Shown piece by piece: positions 25,425 through 34,304 of a stretch of DNA of 64,000 nt (the first letter of the stretch is position 1; each line of letters opens with the position of its first letter). The position numbers and the translations under genes are program-made. Under the pieces are notes generated by a model. That model did not search any database. It was not told the DNA's origin and worked only from the letters and a program-made list of their open reading frames with translations. Origin of the DNA: CAWJLE01 sp963843645 (GTDB taxonomy: Bacteria; Chloroflexota; Anaerolineae; DAOTYC01); the NCBI GenBank assembly GCA_963843645.1, contig CAWJLE010000003.1, forward strand, positions 310,001-374,000. Reading direction: 5' to 3'.

Positions 25425-26764
25425 TACCCTCCCGCTTCATCCGGCTGATCGAAGGCCGTCTGCGCGTTTCGCAGGGCCGTCGCCAGGTTAGCCTGTTTGG
25501 CCTGCGCTTCCTTGTTCATGTCGTCTTCCATCTCCGCCAGCTGCTCGTCGGACCAGCCCTCGCGCTTCAGGATCGTTCGGAGCGGCAGGCCGGCGGCCCG
25601 GTTGGTGTTGCGAATCTGGGCCTGAGTCAGCGGCTGCACCGTTTCGATGGCGTCGAACACGGGGGTGATCGCCCCGACCGGGACCTCGACGTTGGCCAGC
25701 TTGAGCACGAACGCTGCGACCTGCTTCCAGCTATCGCCCAGCCGCTCCGTCGCCAGGCTCGTCTTCTTGTTCAGCGGCGCCTCCATGGCGATGAGCGCCT
25801 CCCCGCTCGGGTCCCCGCCCTGGGCGAAGAAGTAGTGCTTGGGCGTCCGCGTGATGATGGCGATGGACGTGGCCAGCTTGTCGATGGCGTCCAGGTAGTT
25901 CCGCAGGTCCGTCGCGCCGAACTCGCCCACCTGAGTGCCCTGGGCCGTCCCATCCCCGCCCGGCAGCTCCCATATCTCGTTCGGGCTGTTCTTGAGGACC
26001 GTGTCGATCTCCGCGGCCGAGATGACGTACCGCTGCTTGAAGGCCCCGAACTCGGCGGCGATCATCATGTCGGCCAGCAGCTTGTTCACCGCGTCCTGCA
26101 GAAAGACGGCGTTGGTCAGCTCGCTCTTGACCGCCCGGCGCTCGCGGCGGAAGTGAAAGACCGGGATCGCCCCGAAGGGATTGACTGCCTGGCCTTCGCC
26201 CAACGGCTCGAACCCCGATGCGTTCTGCACCTGGTCGTGCTTCCCCCGACTGACGTAGTACTCCAGCCGGTCAGGGTAATACAGCGTGATGTACCGCCGC
26301 TCGTCTTCGCCGATCCACCACTTGGCGGCCAGGACGGGTCTGCGGGGGTTCTCCGGGTCGTAGAACACGTGGCACTGGCGGGGATCGTTGTAGTAGGCCT
26401 GGACCGGGTTCTCGTCGTCCTTCCAGACGATCACGAAGGATTCCCCGGTCACCAGCGACGCCACGTGTACGTCATACTCTTCCAGCGCCAGCCCGGTGTC
26501 GGTCCACAGCCGGCTCATCAGGTCCGTGGCTTCCTTGTTGCCCTCGACCACGAAGCGCAGCAGGTTGATGCGGTCCAGCATGGCGTCGATCACCACTGCG
26601 CACCAGTTCTGCGTGAAGCGGGCGTTGATGCCCTTGAACACGTCCCGGAGCCGCGACGTCGAGTACACCAGCGGGTGGTCGCCGTCGTAGTAGTCCCACA
26701 AGAGGCTATATGCCGCCTGTTTGCCGCTTAAGGCGTTGAAGGCTTTTTCCAGATCGCTCGCCAA
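25424..26764 (-). CDS. portal protein, SPP1 gp6-like
   Basis: 446 residues. N-terminal YDGDHPLVYSTSRLRDVFKGINARFTQNWCAVVIDAMLDRI, central FGAIPVFHFRRER and VFLQDAVNKLLADMMIAAEFGAFKQRYVIS, and the C-terminal PLTQAQIRNTNRAAGLPLRTILKREGWSDEQL are typical of SPP1-family portals. Twelve copies form the DNA gate at the capsid vertex. The gene follows terminase by 3 bases and overlaps the MazG-like gene. Confidence 0.9.
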   Translation of the reverse strand: MASDLEKAFNALSGKQAAYSLLWDYYDGDHPLVYSTSRLRDVFKGINARFTQNWCAVVIDAMLDRINLLRFVVEGNKEATDLMSRLWTDTGLALEEYDVHVASLVTGESFVIVWKDDENPVQAYYNDPRQCHVFYDPENPRRPVLAAKWWIGEDERRYITLYYPDRLEYYVSRGKHDQVQNASGFEPLGEGQAVNPFGAIPVFHFRRERRAVKSELTNAVFLQDAVNKLLADMMIAAEFGAFKQRYVISAAEIDTVLKNSPNEIWELPGGDGTAQGTQVGEFGATDLRNYLDAIDKLATSIAIITRTPKHYFFAQGGDPSGEALIAMEAPLNKKTSLATERLGDSWKQVAAFVLKLANVEVPVGAITPVFDAIETVQPLTQAQIRNTNRAAGLPLRTILKREGWSDEQLAEMEDDMNKEAQAKQANLATALRNAQTAFDQPDEAGG

Positions 26765-26767
26765 TTC

Positions 26768-28234
26768 CTACCCCTGATAGCTCCTGGCCGACCGCCGTCT
26801 CAGGTTGGTGGCCAGCTTGTTGAACGCTCCGCCCGCCGCGTCCGTCTGATCCTTGAACCTCGCGTTGGGCTGCGCGGTCAGCTCCTCTATGAAGGGGCCG
26901 GTCCAGGGCCCCCGCACCAGCTTCACGTTGCCCGCCTCACACTGCGCCCGGAAGGGCTCCCAGCGGGTCTCCTTGGCGCCGCTCACGGTCTCCCGGTGCA
27001 CCGCGTACCCGGCCAACTGGCGGACCGTCTGCTCGGCGCTCTCCTTGCCGCCCGAGCCAGGCTCCTGCTCCAACCAGATGTGCACTCCGGTGGTCCCGTA
27101 CTTGTGCGCGTCCAGCAGCGTTGTCTGCTCGATCACCAGCTCCCGCTGCAGGGCCGACCACTGCCCGCGAACCACGTCCTCGATGACATACAGACCATCC
27201 TCCGTGCGGGCCATCAGCACCCCGGCAGTGTAGCTGCCGCCCTGCTCGGTCCCGGCCTTGTCCCAGTAGCGCACCCGGGTCGCTTTCGCAGGGGCGGCAT
27301 CGACCAGCTCGAACCAGTGCCGCTTGAACAGGTACCCTTCCGGCGTCCGTGGCACCCCTTGATACTCGGTCGCCCAGGCGATGCTGCCCACGTCCCGCCG
27401 GATGCGCTCCAACTCTTCCCGGCTGAAGCGTTCTGGGGCCAACGGCTCATCCGGCGTCCGATCCAGGGGATCAGGTTCGCCCTCCGGCAGTCCGAGGAAG
27501 GCATTGTTGAAGTCCCGCGCTTCCGGCGTCTCGGCCAGGGCGGGCAGCCTCAACACCGTCCAAAGCGGCCCCTGGTCCTGCAGCAGCCGCCCGGCCAGGT
27601 CGATCTCGTGCCAGCGGGTCATGATCAGGATGATAGCCCCGCCCTCCCAGATGCGCGTCCGGAAGGTGGCCCGGTACCAGTCCCAGGCCCGGTCGCGATA
27701 GGTCTGGCTCTGGGCCTGTTCCCAGTTCTCGATGGGGTCGTCGATGATGCCCAGCATGGCGCCGTGCCCGGTGATGGCCCCACCCACGCCGGCGGCGATG
27801 ATCCCGCCCCGGTAGCCGGCCAGTTGCCAGTGGTCCTTGGCCCGGCTCTCGCGATCGGTCTCGATGCCGGGGAAGAGGGCGCGGAAGGCCGGCGACTCGA
27901 CGATGGCCCGACCCTGGGCGCTCTTGCTGCTGGCCAGGGACGAGGCGTAGGACGTGATTATCACCGGATCGTTCGGCCGGTGGGCCAGCCAGAAGACCGG
28001 AAACCGCACACTGGTCAGCTCCGACTTGCCGTGCTGCGGCGGCGCGAAGATCATCAGCCGCTGAATCTCACCCTGGAGCACGGCTTCCAGATGCTCGCCG
28101 ATCAAGGCATGCATTCGCCCGGGCTTGTAGCCGGGATATGTGTACGTCGTAAAGTCCAGTAAATGCCTACGCGCCAGCTCCCTGGCGGCTATTTCCCTTT
28201 CGGGATCGTCGGGACACGATTGCGCGTAGTTCAT
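26768..28234 (-). CDS. terL: terminase large subunit
   Basis: 488 residues. ATPase half: Walker A-like APPQHGKSELTS near residue 66-75, Walker B GIIDDPIENW about 140, coupling motif LIMTRWHEIDLAGRL about 200. Nuclease half: RVRYWDKAGT near residue 323 with later acidic residues (YVIEDVV). Packages DNA from concatemers with the small subunit, whose gene overlaps it by 68 bases. Complete length for the family. Confidence 0.93.
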   Translation of the reverse strand: MNYAQSCPDDPEREIAARELARRHLLDFTTYTYPGYKPGRMHALIGEHLEAVLQGEIQRLMIFAPPQHGKSELTSVRFPVFWLAHRPNDPVIITSYASSLASSKSAQGRAIVESPAFRALFPGIETDRESRAKDHWQLAGYRGGIIAAGVGGAITGHGAMLGIIDDPIENWEQAQSQTYRDRAWDWYRATFRTRIWEGGAIILIMTRWHEIDLAGRLLQDQGPLWTVLRLPALAETPEARDFNNAFLGLPEGEPDPLDRTPDEPLAPERFSREELERIRRDVGSIAWATEYQGVPRTPEGYLFKRHWFELVDAAPAKATRVRYWDKAGTEQGGSYTAGVLMARTEDGLYVIEDVVRGQWSALQRELVIEQTTLLDAHKYGTTGVHIWLEQEPGSGGKESAEQTVRQLAGYAVHRETVSGAKETRWEPFRAQCEAGNVKLVRGPWTGPFIEELTAQPNARFKDQTDAAGGAFNKLATNLRRRSARSYQG

Positions 28235-28718
28235 CGTCGCTCAAGGTCGAGTAGTCCACGGCGCGGAGGGCCTTGCCCCCGCTGGTGATGTCCGACCGGA
28301 CGGGCGCGTCCACGCCCAGAATCTTGCGGATGTCGCCCAAGGCGGACATTGCCGTGCCGAGGTAGCGTGGGTCGCCGTCCTGGTCCTGAACGCGAGTAGT
28401 GATCTCGTCCCCGCCGGCGCCCTGGCCGGGTTTCTTTTTCTGGGCCACCGACTTCGAGGCTTCTTTGCTGGCCAGCCAGGCTTGCATGGCCTCGTCCACG
28501 ATAAAGCGCAGTTGGGCCACCTGCTCGATCGTCTCGGCCTCGACCTGGTCCTGGATTTCGGCCAGGTAGCGCTTGCGGATGCGGGCCAGCATCTTGGTGA
28601 TCGTGGACGGGTCCAGGCCCAGCTCCACCGCGATGCGGGCGTGCGTCCAGCCCTGCTGCCTGAGCTCCCAGGCCCGCCGCTCCCGTTCCCGGACGACCTC
28701 TTTCGCGAGTCTGGCCAC
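28167..28718 (-). CDS. terS: terminase small subunit
   Basis: 183 residues. An N-terminal helix-turn-helix (WELRQQGWTHARIAVELGLDPSTITKMLARI) recognises packaging sites, a coiled helical middle is expected to oligomerise, and the C-terminus is variable. It precedes terL with a 68-base overlap. The ABC-type binding-protein gene ends 25 bases upstream, with no evident promoter between. Confidence 0.8.
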   Translation of the reverse strand: MARLAKEVVRERERRAWELRQQGWTHARIAVELGLDPSTITKMLARIRKRYLAEIQDQVEAETIEQVAQLRFIVDEAMQAWLASKEASKSVAQKKKPGQGAGGDEITTRVQDQDGDPRYLGTAMSALGDIRKILGVDAPVRSDITSGGKALRAVDYSTLSDDELRAIVSRRSRKGNSRQGAGA

Positions 28719-28743
28719 CGAAAAGTGAACCCCCTGCCGTGAA

Positions 28744-29700
28744 TTACTGCCGGTCGCTGTACTGGTTGCTGGCCACGTCCTCCGGCTTCAGCCAGTCGGC
28801 GGTTACATCGCCCCTGCGGCGCATGTAGTCCAGCCAGAAAGAAACGTCAGCCTCGACTACCCGCCCCTGGGGCTGGAAGTGGTAGGTCGGCACGTACTGC
28901 TCATCAATGCCCGTGTATCTGGCGATGATCTTGCGTGCCTCGTCCTGATGGACCTCGATCCAGGCGATGGAATCGGCGACGCCTCCCGCGAAGGCCTTGG
29001 CCTGCTCCGGGTTGTATTTGGCCCACATCTTGTTCACGAAGTGGCAGGTGAACTGCTTCTCGCCGAAGACGTCGAGGGCCGTAAACAGCACTTTGAACTT
29101 CGGGCCGTAGGTCGCTTTGGCATGGGAGGCGTAGGGCTCCATCAGGCCGATCAGGTCCACCTGGCCCTGCTCCAGGGCCACTTCCTGCTTGTCGAACGGC
29201 AAGAGCACGAACTTCACCTGGTCCTCGGGGATGCCGGCCTTCTCCAGAGCCATGAGCACCGTGTAGTGGAAGCTGGACTTCCACAGGTTCACGGCCACCG
29301 TCTTGCCCCTCAGGTCAGCAACAGACCGAACGTCGCCGTCAGATTGCACAAAGAATTCTTCTAATGCCTGGTTGCCGATGGCGCTCTGGATGTCGGTCAC
29401 ACCGAGAACGGGCAGCCCGGCGGCGTCGGCGTTGATCAGGGCCGGGATGCTGGACAGCCCGGCTTCGGCGCTGCCCCCGGCCACGGCCTGGATGGCGGTC
29501 GGCCCGGCCAGCACGTCGCCCACGATCTCGACCGTGATGCCCCGTTTGGCGAAGAAGCCCTGGTCGATGCCTACGTAGACGGGATCGCAGACCTTGAAGT
29601 TGACGTACCGGACTTCTGCATGGCCGGTATGGCCGGGGCCGCACGAGGCGAGCATAAGAGCGAAAAGGATCAAGACGGGGAGGGCAAGGCGAGCTTTCAC
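28744..29700 (-). CDS. ABC transporter substrate-binding lipoprotein, sulfonate/nitrate/taurine (NMT1) type
   Basis: 318 residues. Signal with lipobox LASC at about 18-21, so it is membrane-anchored in the envelope. Pattern VNFKVCDPVYVGIDQGFFAKRGI, GPTAIQAVAGGSAEAGLSS, DLRGKTVAVN and PYASHAKATYGPKF is that of SsuA/TauA/NMT1 binding proteins. Ligands in the family are sulfonates, nitrate, or thiamine pyrimidine; the actual ligand cannot be read off. It starts 1 base after the permease stop and lies 25 bases before terS, within a phage packaging operon. No ATPase gene is present. Confidence 0.85.
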   Translation of the reverse strand: MKARLALPVLILFALMLASCGPGHTGHAEVRYVNFKVCDPVYVGIDQGFFAKRGITVEIVGDVLAGPTAIQAVAGGSAEAGLSSIPALINADAAGLPVLGVTDIQSAIGNQALEEFFVQSDGDVRSVADLRGKTVAVNLWKSSFHYTVLMALEKAGIPEDQVKFVLLPFDKQEVALEQGQVDLIGLMEPYASHAKATYGPKFKVLFTALDVFGEKQFTCHFVNKMWAKYNPEQAKAFAGGVADSIAWIEVHQDEARKIIARYTGIDEQYVPTYHFQPQGRVVEADVSFWLDYMRRRGDVTADWLKPEDVASNQYSDRQ

Positions 29701-29701
29701 T

Positions 29702-30433
29702 TTACGCTCCTTCCAGCGAGTAGTCGGTGGCGGCCTGCAGCCAGGCCAGCATGAGGTTCATGGCCAATCCCAGGGCCGCAATTAGCAGGATCACGGCGTA
29801 CATCTCGGCGAAGTGGAACGTCTGCGAGTAGGCCAGGACCGCGTAGCCCAGGCCCGAGCTGGCCCCCAGCATCTCCGCCGCCACGAGCGAGATCCAGCCG
29901 CCGCCCAGGCCGATTCGCAGGCCGGTCAGGATCGTCGGCAAGGCCAGCGGAAAGGCGATGCTCCAGAAGCAGGGCCAGGTCCCGGCGCCGTCCACCTGAG
30001 CGGCTTCGAGGACCGACCGGTCCACCTTGCGCAGGCCCTGCACGGTGTTGAGCAGGATGGCTGGCCAGGCGGTCCAGAAGATCACGAACACCTTCGACCA
30101 CAGGCCAAGGCCGAAGGCCAGGATCACCAACGGGAATAGGGTCAGGGCGGCTACGGGCCGGACCGCGTCCGCGACCGGCGAGACCACCGCGTCCACGACG
30201 GGGCTGAGGGCGATGCCGATCCCCAGGGTGATGCCGAGCAGCGAGGCCACGGCAAAGCCGGTCACCACGTGGCTGAGCGACGAGGCGATGTGAGCGAGGC
30301 CGACCCCGGACACGAGCAGGCCGATCAGGGCAAGCGTGACCGCGGTCAGAGGGGGCAAGAAGGGGTGTGGCATCACCCTGGACACGGTCTCCCATATGAG
30401 GGCAATCCCCATGAAGCCCAAGAGTCGAGTCAA
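29702..30433 (-). CDS. ABC transporter permease, SsuC/TauC type
   Basis: About 244 residues from a TTG at 30433 that overlaps the preceding stop (TTGA); an ATG at 30412 is the alternative. Five or six transmembrane helices; the EAA-type loop for the ATPase is present around VLEAAQVDGAGTWPCFWSIAFPLALPTILTGLRIGLGGGW. It pairs with the binding lipoprotein directly downstream. No cognate ATPase is encoded, so it would have to use a host ATPase. The overlap with the PAPS-reductase-like gene argues that the transporter genes belong to this operon rather than to an assembly join. Confidence 0.8.
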   Translation of the reverse strand: MTRLLGFMGIALIWETVSRVMPHPFLPPLTAVTLALIGLLVSGVGLAHIASSLSHVVTGFAVASLLGITLGIGIALSPVVDAVVSPVADAVRPVAALTLFPLVILAFGLGLWSKVFVIFWTAWPAILLNTVQGLRKVDRSVLEAAQVDGAGTWPCFWSIAFPLALPTILTGLRIGLGGGWISLVAAEMLGASSGLGYAVLAYSQTFHFAEMYAVILLIAALGLAMNLMLAWLQAATDYSLEGA

Positions 30434-31243
30434 AGTTGGATCAGCCCCTTTTCCAGGCGGTTTAGAAAGGTGCGCGCGGACTCCAGATAGTCGGCGGCCT
30501 TTGCGACCACCGTTGGGTCGATGCGGTACGTCTTCTTGTACCCGTTCTCCACCGAACCGGTGTGCTGGCGGCTGGGCCAGGAGCCGGTGCCGTCGGTGAA
30601 GCCGTCCGGCCAGGAATAGATCGGGGGCCAGGGCGTGTCGTAGTAACGGCAGACGCCCAGGACCACCTCGTGCGGCCAACGGCGGAGCGGGTTGTACTGC
30701 GTGACCCCGGCCCGGTTCGTGTGGATGCCGTACTCGTTCTTGGCGATGAAGTTGCCGTCGGCGTAGCGCCGGCCCAGGATCAGAAGGGTCCAGCCCCTCG
30801 CGCTCGTAGTACACGCGCTGCGACCAGTGCGTCCCGTTCTGCGTCCACCAGTAGCCCAGGGTCGAGTTGGCCGGGAAGAGGTAGAACGCGTTGGCCGCCA
30901 GCCACTTTAGGTCGTAGCGGTACTGCGGCATCCAGGTCAAATACTTCGGCGTGTTCGTCTCCAGCCAGGCCATGAACTCCGGGAACTCGAAGGACGGCAT
31001 GCAGCCCATCAGCCCGCGGTTGATCCCGGCCCGCTCCATGACCACCTGCAGGGCCAGCGAGTCCTTGCCGCCGCTCCAGGCGTAGCCGACGCGCTTGCCG
31101 GCCGTGACCTGCTGGACCTCCGCAACCGCTTGATCGATCAGATCGTCGACTTCACTCTCGGTAACGTAGTCCTCGATGTGGTTCCAGACCTGCACGAAAT
31201 CCTCGTGCCGGGCGGTCGACTTGCGCTTCAAGACCAGCCGCAT
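30430..31243 (-). pseudogene. PAPS-reductase-family PP-loop protein with an apparent frameshift
   Basis: The N-terminal part (ATG at 31243) has the PP-loop SGGKDS at 57-62 and family-like PQYRYDLKW. At about 30785-30790 (minus strand GGACCCTTCTG) one extra base shifts the frame. The continuation in the other frame reads LLILGRRYADGNFIAKNEYGI (split here) and ends KGLIQL at 30430. Restoring the frame gives about 270 residues. The start overlaps the ParB-like stop by one base (TGATG). PP-loop proteins of this family act in sulfur transfer or DNA phosphorothioation (DndC). No slippery site is evident, so mutation or an assembly indel is likelier than programmed shifting. Confidence 0.75.
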
Positions 31244-32340
31244 CAGCCCTGCCCTCCGAAGCGCCGCTCGTACTCGTCCCGGCACAGCTGCACGAAGCCG
31301 TTGACCGGCGGCTGGCCGAGCACCTGGTTGCAGATCTCGTACTCCTCCGGCGTGATGTAGAACGAAAAGCGGCGCAGCTCAGGCGGCTTAGGCTTGGCGG
31401 GCGCGGGGATGGCCTGCGCGATCTCCTTCTCCAAACGGGCCTTGTCCAGTTGGGTCAGGGTCTGTCCCCGCGCTTCTGCGTCGGCGATCCGTTTGTTTGT
31501 CTCCGCCTCGATCTCGCGCTCCCGCTGCAATGTTTCCACCTGGTGCTGCTTGGCCTGCTCGGCGGCCGCCTGCGAGCGCTCCAATTCCTTCTGGGCCAGC
31601 TGATCGTCCGACAGGTCCGACAGGTGGCTGATGCGCCACGCTTTCGACGGCCCGGCGATGTCCAGCTGGTCGGGCAACTCCGCCTGCTCCAGAAGACGCC
31701 GCGCCTCCTCATCGTCCATCCCGAGGCGGGTCTCTAGGTCCTCCAGGTCCAGGCCGAGCTGGGTCAAATCCTGGGCGATCTCGGCCATGCGGTCGATGTG
31801 GTGCGTGCCCCTGGCCCGGTTGTGGCGGATGGTCGAGATCATCTTGTGGGCGTCATCCCAGAAGTCGACCCGCGTGACGGGCACCAGCCCGCCGGTGATG
31901 GAGGCCAGCGTGCCGACCTCGCCGCGCCCCTCGATCTCGGCCAAACGCCGCCGGCTCTCCACGAGACGCGCCAGGATCGACGTGCTGACGGGATACCCGT
32001 CGTCTTTGCGTTCCAGCATCTTGGCCAGGACACCGTCGACGTCGGCGACCTGGAGGGGCAATCCGGCCGTGGTCCAGCGCTGCTCGCCGTCGACGATGGT
32101 CCCGTCCAGGAGGGTCACGATGGGCTGCGTCCAGCCGTCTTCCAGCAGGCTCTGCCGGAGCAGGGCCCTGTCTTGCCCGGTCATCTTGTTGGGGTTGTAC
32201 CGGTTGGGCTTCACCTGCGCGTAGGGCACCCACTCGATGACCAGCTGCTTGAGTTGCACGTCGGAGATGGGCTGCCGCAGGTCGCCGTCCGGCTGGAGTT
32301 CGGCCGCCAGGACGGCCAGGTCGTCAGGGTTCAGGGTCAT
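31243..32340 (-). CDS. ParB/IbrB-like nuclease-fold protein
   Basis: 365 residues. Residues about 35-110 form a ParB N-terminal domain (WVPYAQVKPNRYNPNKM...LLRQSLLEDGWTQPIVTLLDGTIVDGEQRW). A charged coiled coil (about 250-310) follows, and a C-terminal domain ends RDEYERRFGGQG. It overlaps the PAPS-reductase-family gene before it by 4 bases (ATGA). The pair resembles IbrA/IbrB, a PAPS-reductase-like plus ParB-like couple known from prophages and linked to gene regulation. Biochemical role unsettled. Confidence 0.75.
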   Translation of the reverse strand: MTLNPDDLAVLAAELQPDGDLRQPISDVQLKQLVIEWVPYAQVKPNRYNPNKMTGQDRALLRQSLLEDGWTQPIVTLLDGTIVDGEQRWTTAGLPLQVADVDGVLAKMLERKDDGYPVSTSILARLVESRRRLAEIEGRGEVGTLASITGGLVPVTRVDFWDDAHKMISTIRHNRARGTHHIDRMAEIAQDLTQLGLDLEDLETRLGMDDEEARRLLEQAELPDQLDIAGPSKAWRISHLSDLSDDQLAQKELERSQAAAEQAKQHQVETLQREREIEAETNKRIADAEARGQTLTQLDKARLEKEIAQAIPAPAKPKPPELRRFSFYITPEEYEICNQVLGQPPVNGFVQLCRDEYERRFGGQG

Positions 32341-33443
32341 GCGTCTCGGAATCCTCCCTGCAGGGCATCGTTCTTGGCGGCCAGGAACGCCAGCCGCTGC
32401 CAGCTCCACGGCAAGCGCGCGCCGTCGACGGAGATGGACTCGTCCGGCAGCGGGATGGAGTGGGTCTTGGCCCACCGCTTCAGCTCGCGCTTGATGAGGC
32501 TCACCAGTCGCTCCCGGTCCGTCGGGTTTTCAATGTCCTCGATGATCTTGAAGGTCCACTCCTGCCAGGTCAGCCCGGCCGGCTTGTCCAGGGTCTTGCG
32601 GTACAGCTTGGTCTTGCCATAGCGGGCCTGCGCTTTGAGCTCAGGCAGGCGGCGGATGGCTCGGTCCCATTCGTCGGGATAGAACGTGGCAAACTGCTCC
32701 GTTTCCTTGCTGCCCGAAGCGTTGCCCCAGGGAGCCACCCGCTGCTGCTTGAGCGAGCGCCCGAACTGCTGCTGCTTGTCGTACGCCCGCGAGTAGTCCC
32801 ACCCGAATTCCCGGATGGCCCACCAGATGTCGTTCGTCGTCCAGTCGTAGATCGGTTTGCCGTAGATCTGGTGCCGCTTCCGGTGAAAGCGGTGGGTGAT
32901 GAAGTGGCCGGCCGTAAGTAACGCCCGGTGGCGGTTCAGCGATTCGCCCGCCCGGATGCCGGTGATGCAGCCGGTCACGCCATGTGCGTTCGGGTCCCAG
33001 TACAGAATGCTGGCCACGGACATCAGGCCGCGCTCGAAGCCGGGAATCGTGGTGATTGCGCCCTCTGGTAGGGGCCGGAACCAGACGTCTCTTGCGTCGG
33101 GGTCCCAGGTGAACCAGGAGGACCGCGTCTCACCCCGGAGCGTGTGCTGAATCGGCACGCACAGCCAGTGAAGAAACACGTCCGGCCTCTCTTTCACGCG
33201 CTCCACGTAGGCCAGGGTGTCCGGGTCGACGATCTCCTCGTCGAAGAACAGCACGTCCAGCGTGCGGCCCCTCCGCCGTGCCTCTTGCAGGGCCAGCTCC
33301 AGGGTGCAGGTGGAGTCCTTGCCGCCCGAGTACGACACGAACGGCGTGTCGCAGGCGTCGAAGATCTCGGCCATGCGACTCTCGGCCGCCTCGATGACGG
33401 TGCGCTCCTCGTAGATGGCGGTGTGCTGGACAGGCCTCGGCAA
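32337..33443 (-). CDS. IbrA-like PAPS-reductase/DUF3440 family protein
   Basis: 368 residues from the TTG at 33443, chosen because AAGGAG lies 6 bases upstream; a TTG at 33470 also exists. PP-loop SGGKDS at 39-44, FFDEEIVDPDTLAYVERV after it, then GVTGCITGIRAGESLNR and the C-terminal DUF3440-like region (WTFKIIEDIENPTDRERLV). Such proteins use ATP to activate a sulfur or nucleotide substrate. First gene of the leftward operon, driven by the promoter at 33490-33517. Confidence 0.8.
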   Translation of the reverse strand: MPRPVQHTAIYEERTVIEAAESRMAEIFDACDTPFVSYSGGKDSTCTLELALQEARRRGRTLDVLFFDEEIVDPDTLAYVERVKERPDVFLHWLCVPIQHTLRGETRSSWFTWDPDARDVWFRPLPEGAITTIPGFERGLMSVASILYWDPNAHGVTGCITGIRAGESLNRHRALLTAGHFITHRFHRKRHQIYGKPIYDWTTNDIWWAIREFGWDYSRAYDKQQQFGRSLKQQRVAPWGNASGSKETEQFATFYPDEWDRAIRRLPELKAQARYGKTKLYRKTLDKPAGLTWQEWTFKIIEDIENPTDRERLVSLIKRELKRWAKTHSIPLPDESISVDGARLPWSWQRLAFLAAKNDALQGGFRDA

Positions 33444-33489
33444 AACACTCTCCTTGCAAAATAGCCACAAGTCATGCCGTTATGCTCTT

Positions 33490-33517
33490 AGTTTATATTG
33501 AATAGTCTATCTGTCAA
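33490..33517 (-). promoter_or_regulatory. leftward sigma-70-like promoter of the sulfur/packaging operon
   Basis: On the minus strand: TTGACA (33512-33517), 16-base spacer, TAAACT (33490-33495). It reads toward the IbrA-like TTG about 45 bases downstream. The plus-strand promoter at 33548 diverges from it, with one GATGTGAC half-site (33528-33535) between the two -35 boxes. Confidence 0.6.
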
Positions 33518-33547
33518 TCCCCAAAGTGATGTGACATAACCTATGAT

Positions 33548-33576
33548 TTGACAAATATTAGTTATAGGAATATAAT
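33548..33576 (+). promoter_or_regulatory. rightward perfect-consensus promoter of the early genes
   Basis: TTGACA (33548-33553), 17-base spacer, TATAAT (33571-33576), no mismatch in either hexamer. The first start is the ATG at 33631. Such a strong promoter fits phage immediate-early expression. Confidence 0.85.
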
Positions 33577-33630
33577 ATACCCATAAGCAATACAAAATAA
33601 CGATACAGCATGTCGAAAGGAGAAACAGGA

Positions 33631-34272
33631 ATGTCGCGGCAACTGTTCGTTTCGGAGGACCCACAGAAGGCGAATGAGGTGCAGGCCCAGGTCGAAGCCA
33701 TCGAGGCCGAGATCGTCGCGCTGGAAGAGAAGCGGCGGGCCACCGCGAGCCGCAAGGAGAAGGGCGAGCTGCGGCGGCAGATCGAAGCGGCGAAAGAGAA
33801 ACTGGCCGCGGTCAAGGCGGAGATGCCGCGGATGGTCGTCGATGAGCAGGCGGGGATCGACGAGATGCTGGATCAGATTCGCAAGCTGGATAAGTTCGAG
33901 GCCGACCTGAAGGCCTTCGCCGAGAGCGTGGCGGTCAGCCCCACGGACGCCATCAAGTGGGGCGGCGAGATGATCGAGAGCGAGTGCCGGCACAGACTGA
34001 TCCAGTCGCTGCTCGAGGAAGCCGAGACGCTGTGGAACCTGGACGGTCGCCGGACCCTGGTCGACTTGCGGAACATCGTCGAGAACGTGGCCGAGCACCA
34101 GGCGCGCGAGATCATGGAGTACGGCGGCTTCTTTCCGAACTCGTCGAGCGTCCTGGCCAACGCGGCGACCCTGCACACGGCCAAGGCCCGCGCCGAGCTG
34201 GCCCGCCGGCTGCGCGAGTGGATTCTGCCGGAGATCGAGCACTTCATGAAGAACCTGCCGAACAGCAACTGA
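33631..34272 (+). CDS. early coiled-coil protein, unknown function
   Basis: 213 residues from the ATG at 33631 with AAAGGAG 8 bases upstream; an in-frame ATG at 33610 is possible. Residues 15-60 are a strongly charged coiled coil, followed by a helical domain with W, C and H residues. It is first in the early rightward cluster. No family recognised; a DNA-binding or recombination accessory role would fit the position but is unsupported. Confidence 0.65.
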   Translation: MSRQLFVSEDPQKANEVQAQVEAIEAEIVALEEKRRATASRKEKGELRRQIEAAKEKLAAVKAEMPRMVVDEQAGIDEMLDQIRKLDKFEADLKAFAESVAVSPTDAIKWGGEMIESECRHRLIQSLLEEAETLWNLDGRRTLVDLRNIVENVAEHQAREIMEYGGFFPNSSSVLANAATLHTAKARAELARRLREWILPEIEHFMKNLPNSN

Positions 34273-34304
34273 GACTTGGGTAAAGAGAAAGGGGGAACAA
34301 TGGA

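Noticed and set aside
26996..28162. 388-codon plus-strand frame over terL
   Set aside because: The minus strand encodes a complete terminase with all motifs; the plus frame is a shadow. The same reasoning removes 1668-2753, 51264-52427 and 20119-21111.
28744..30433. Assembly chimera explaining ABC transporter genes in a phage operon
   Set aside because: Not excluded, but the permease start overlaps the phage gene stop (TTGA) and spacing to terS is 25 bases with matching base composition, so a join is unlikely.
30770..30800. Programmed frameshift in the second PAPS-reductase-like gene
   Set aside because: The needed shift is +1 at GGACCCTTCTG, with no known slippery signal, and no conserved fusion partner.
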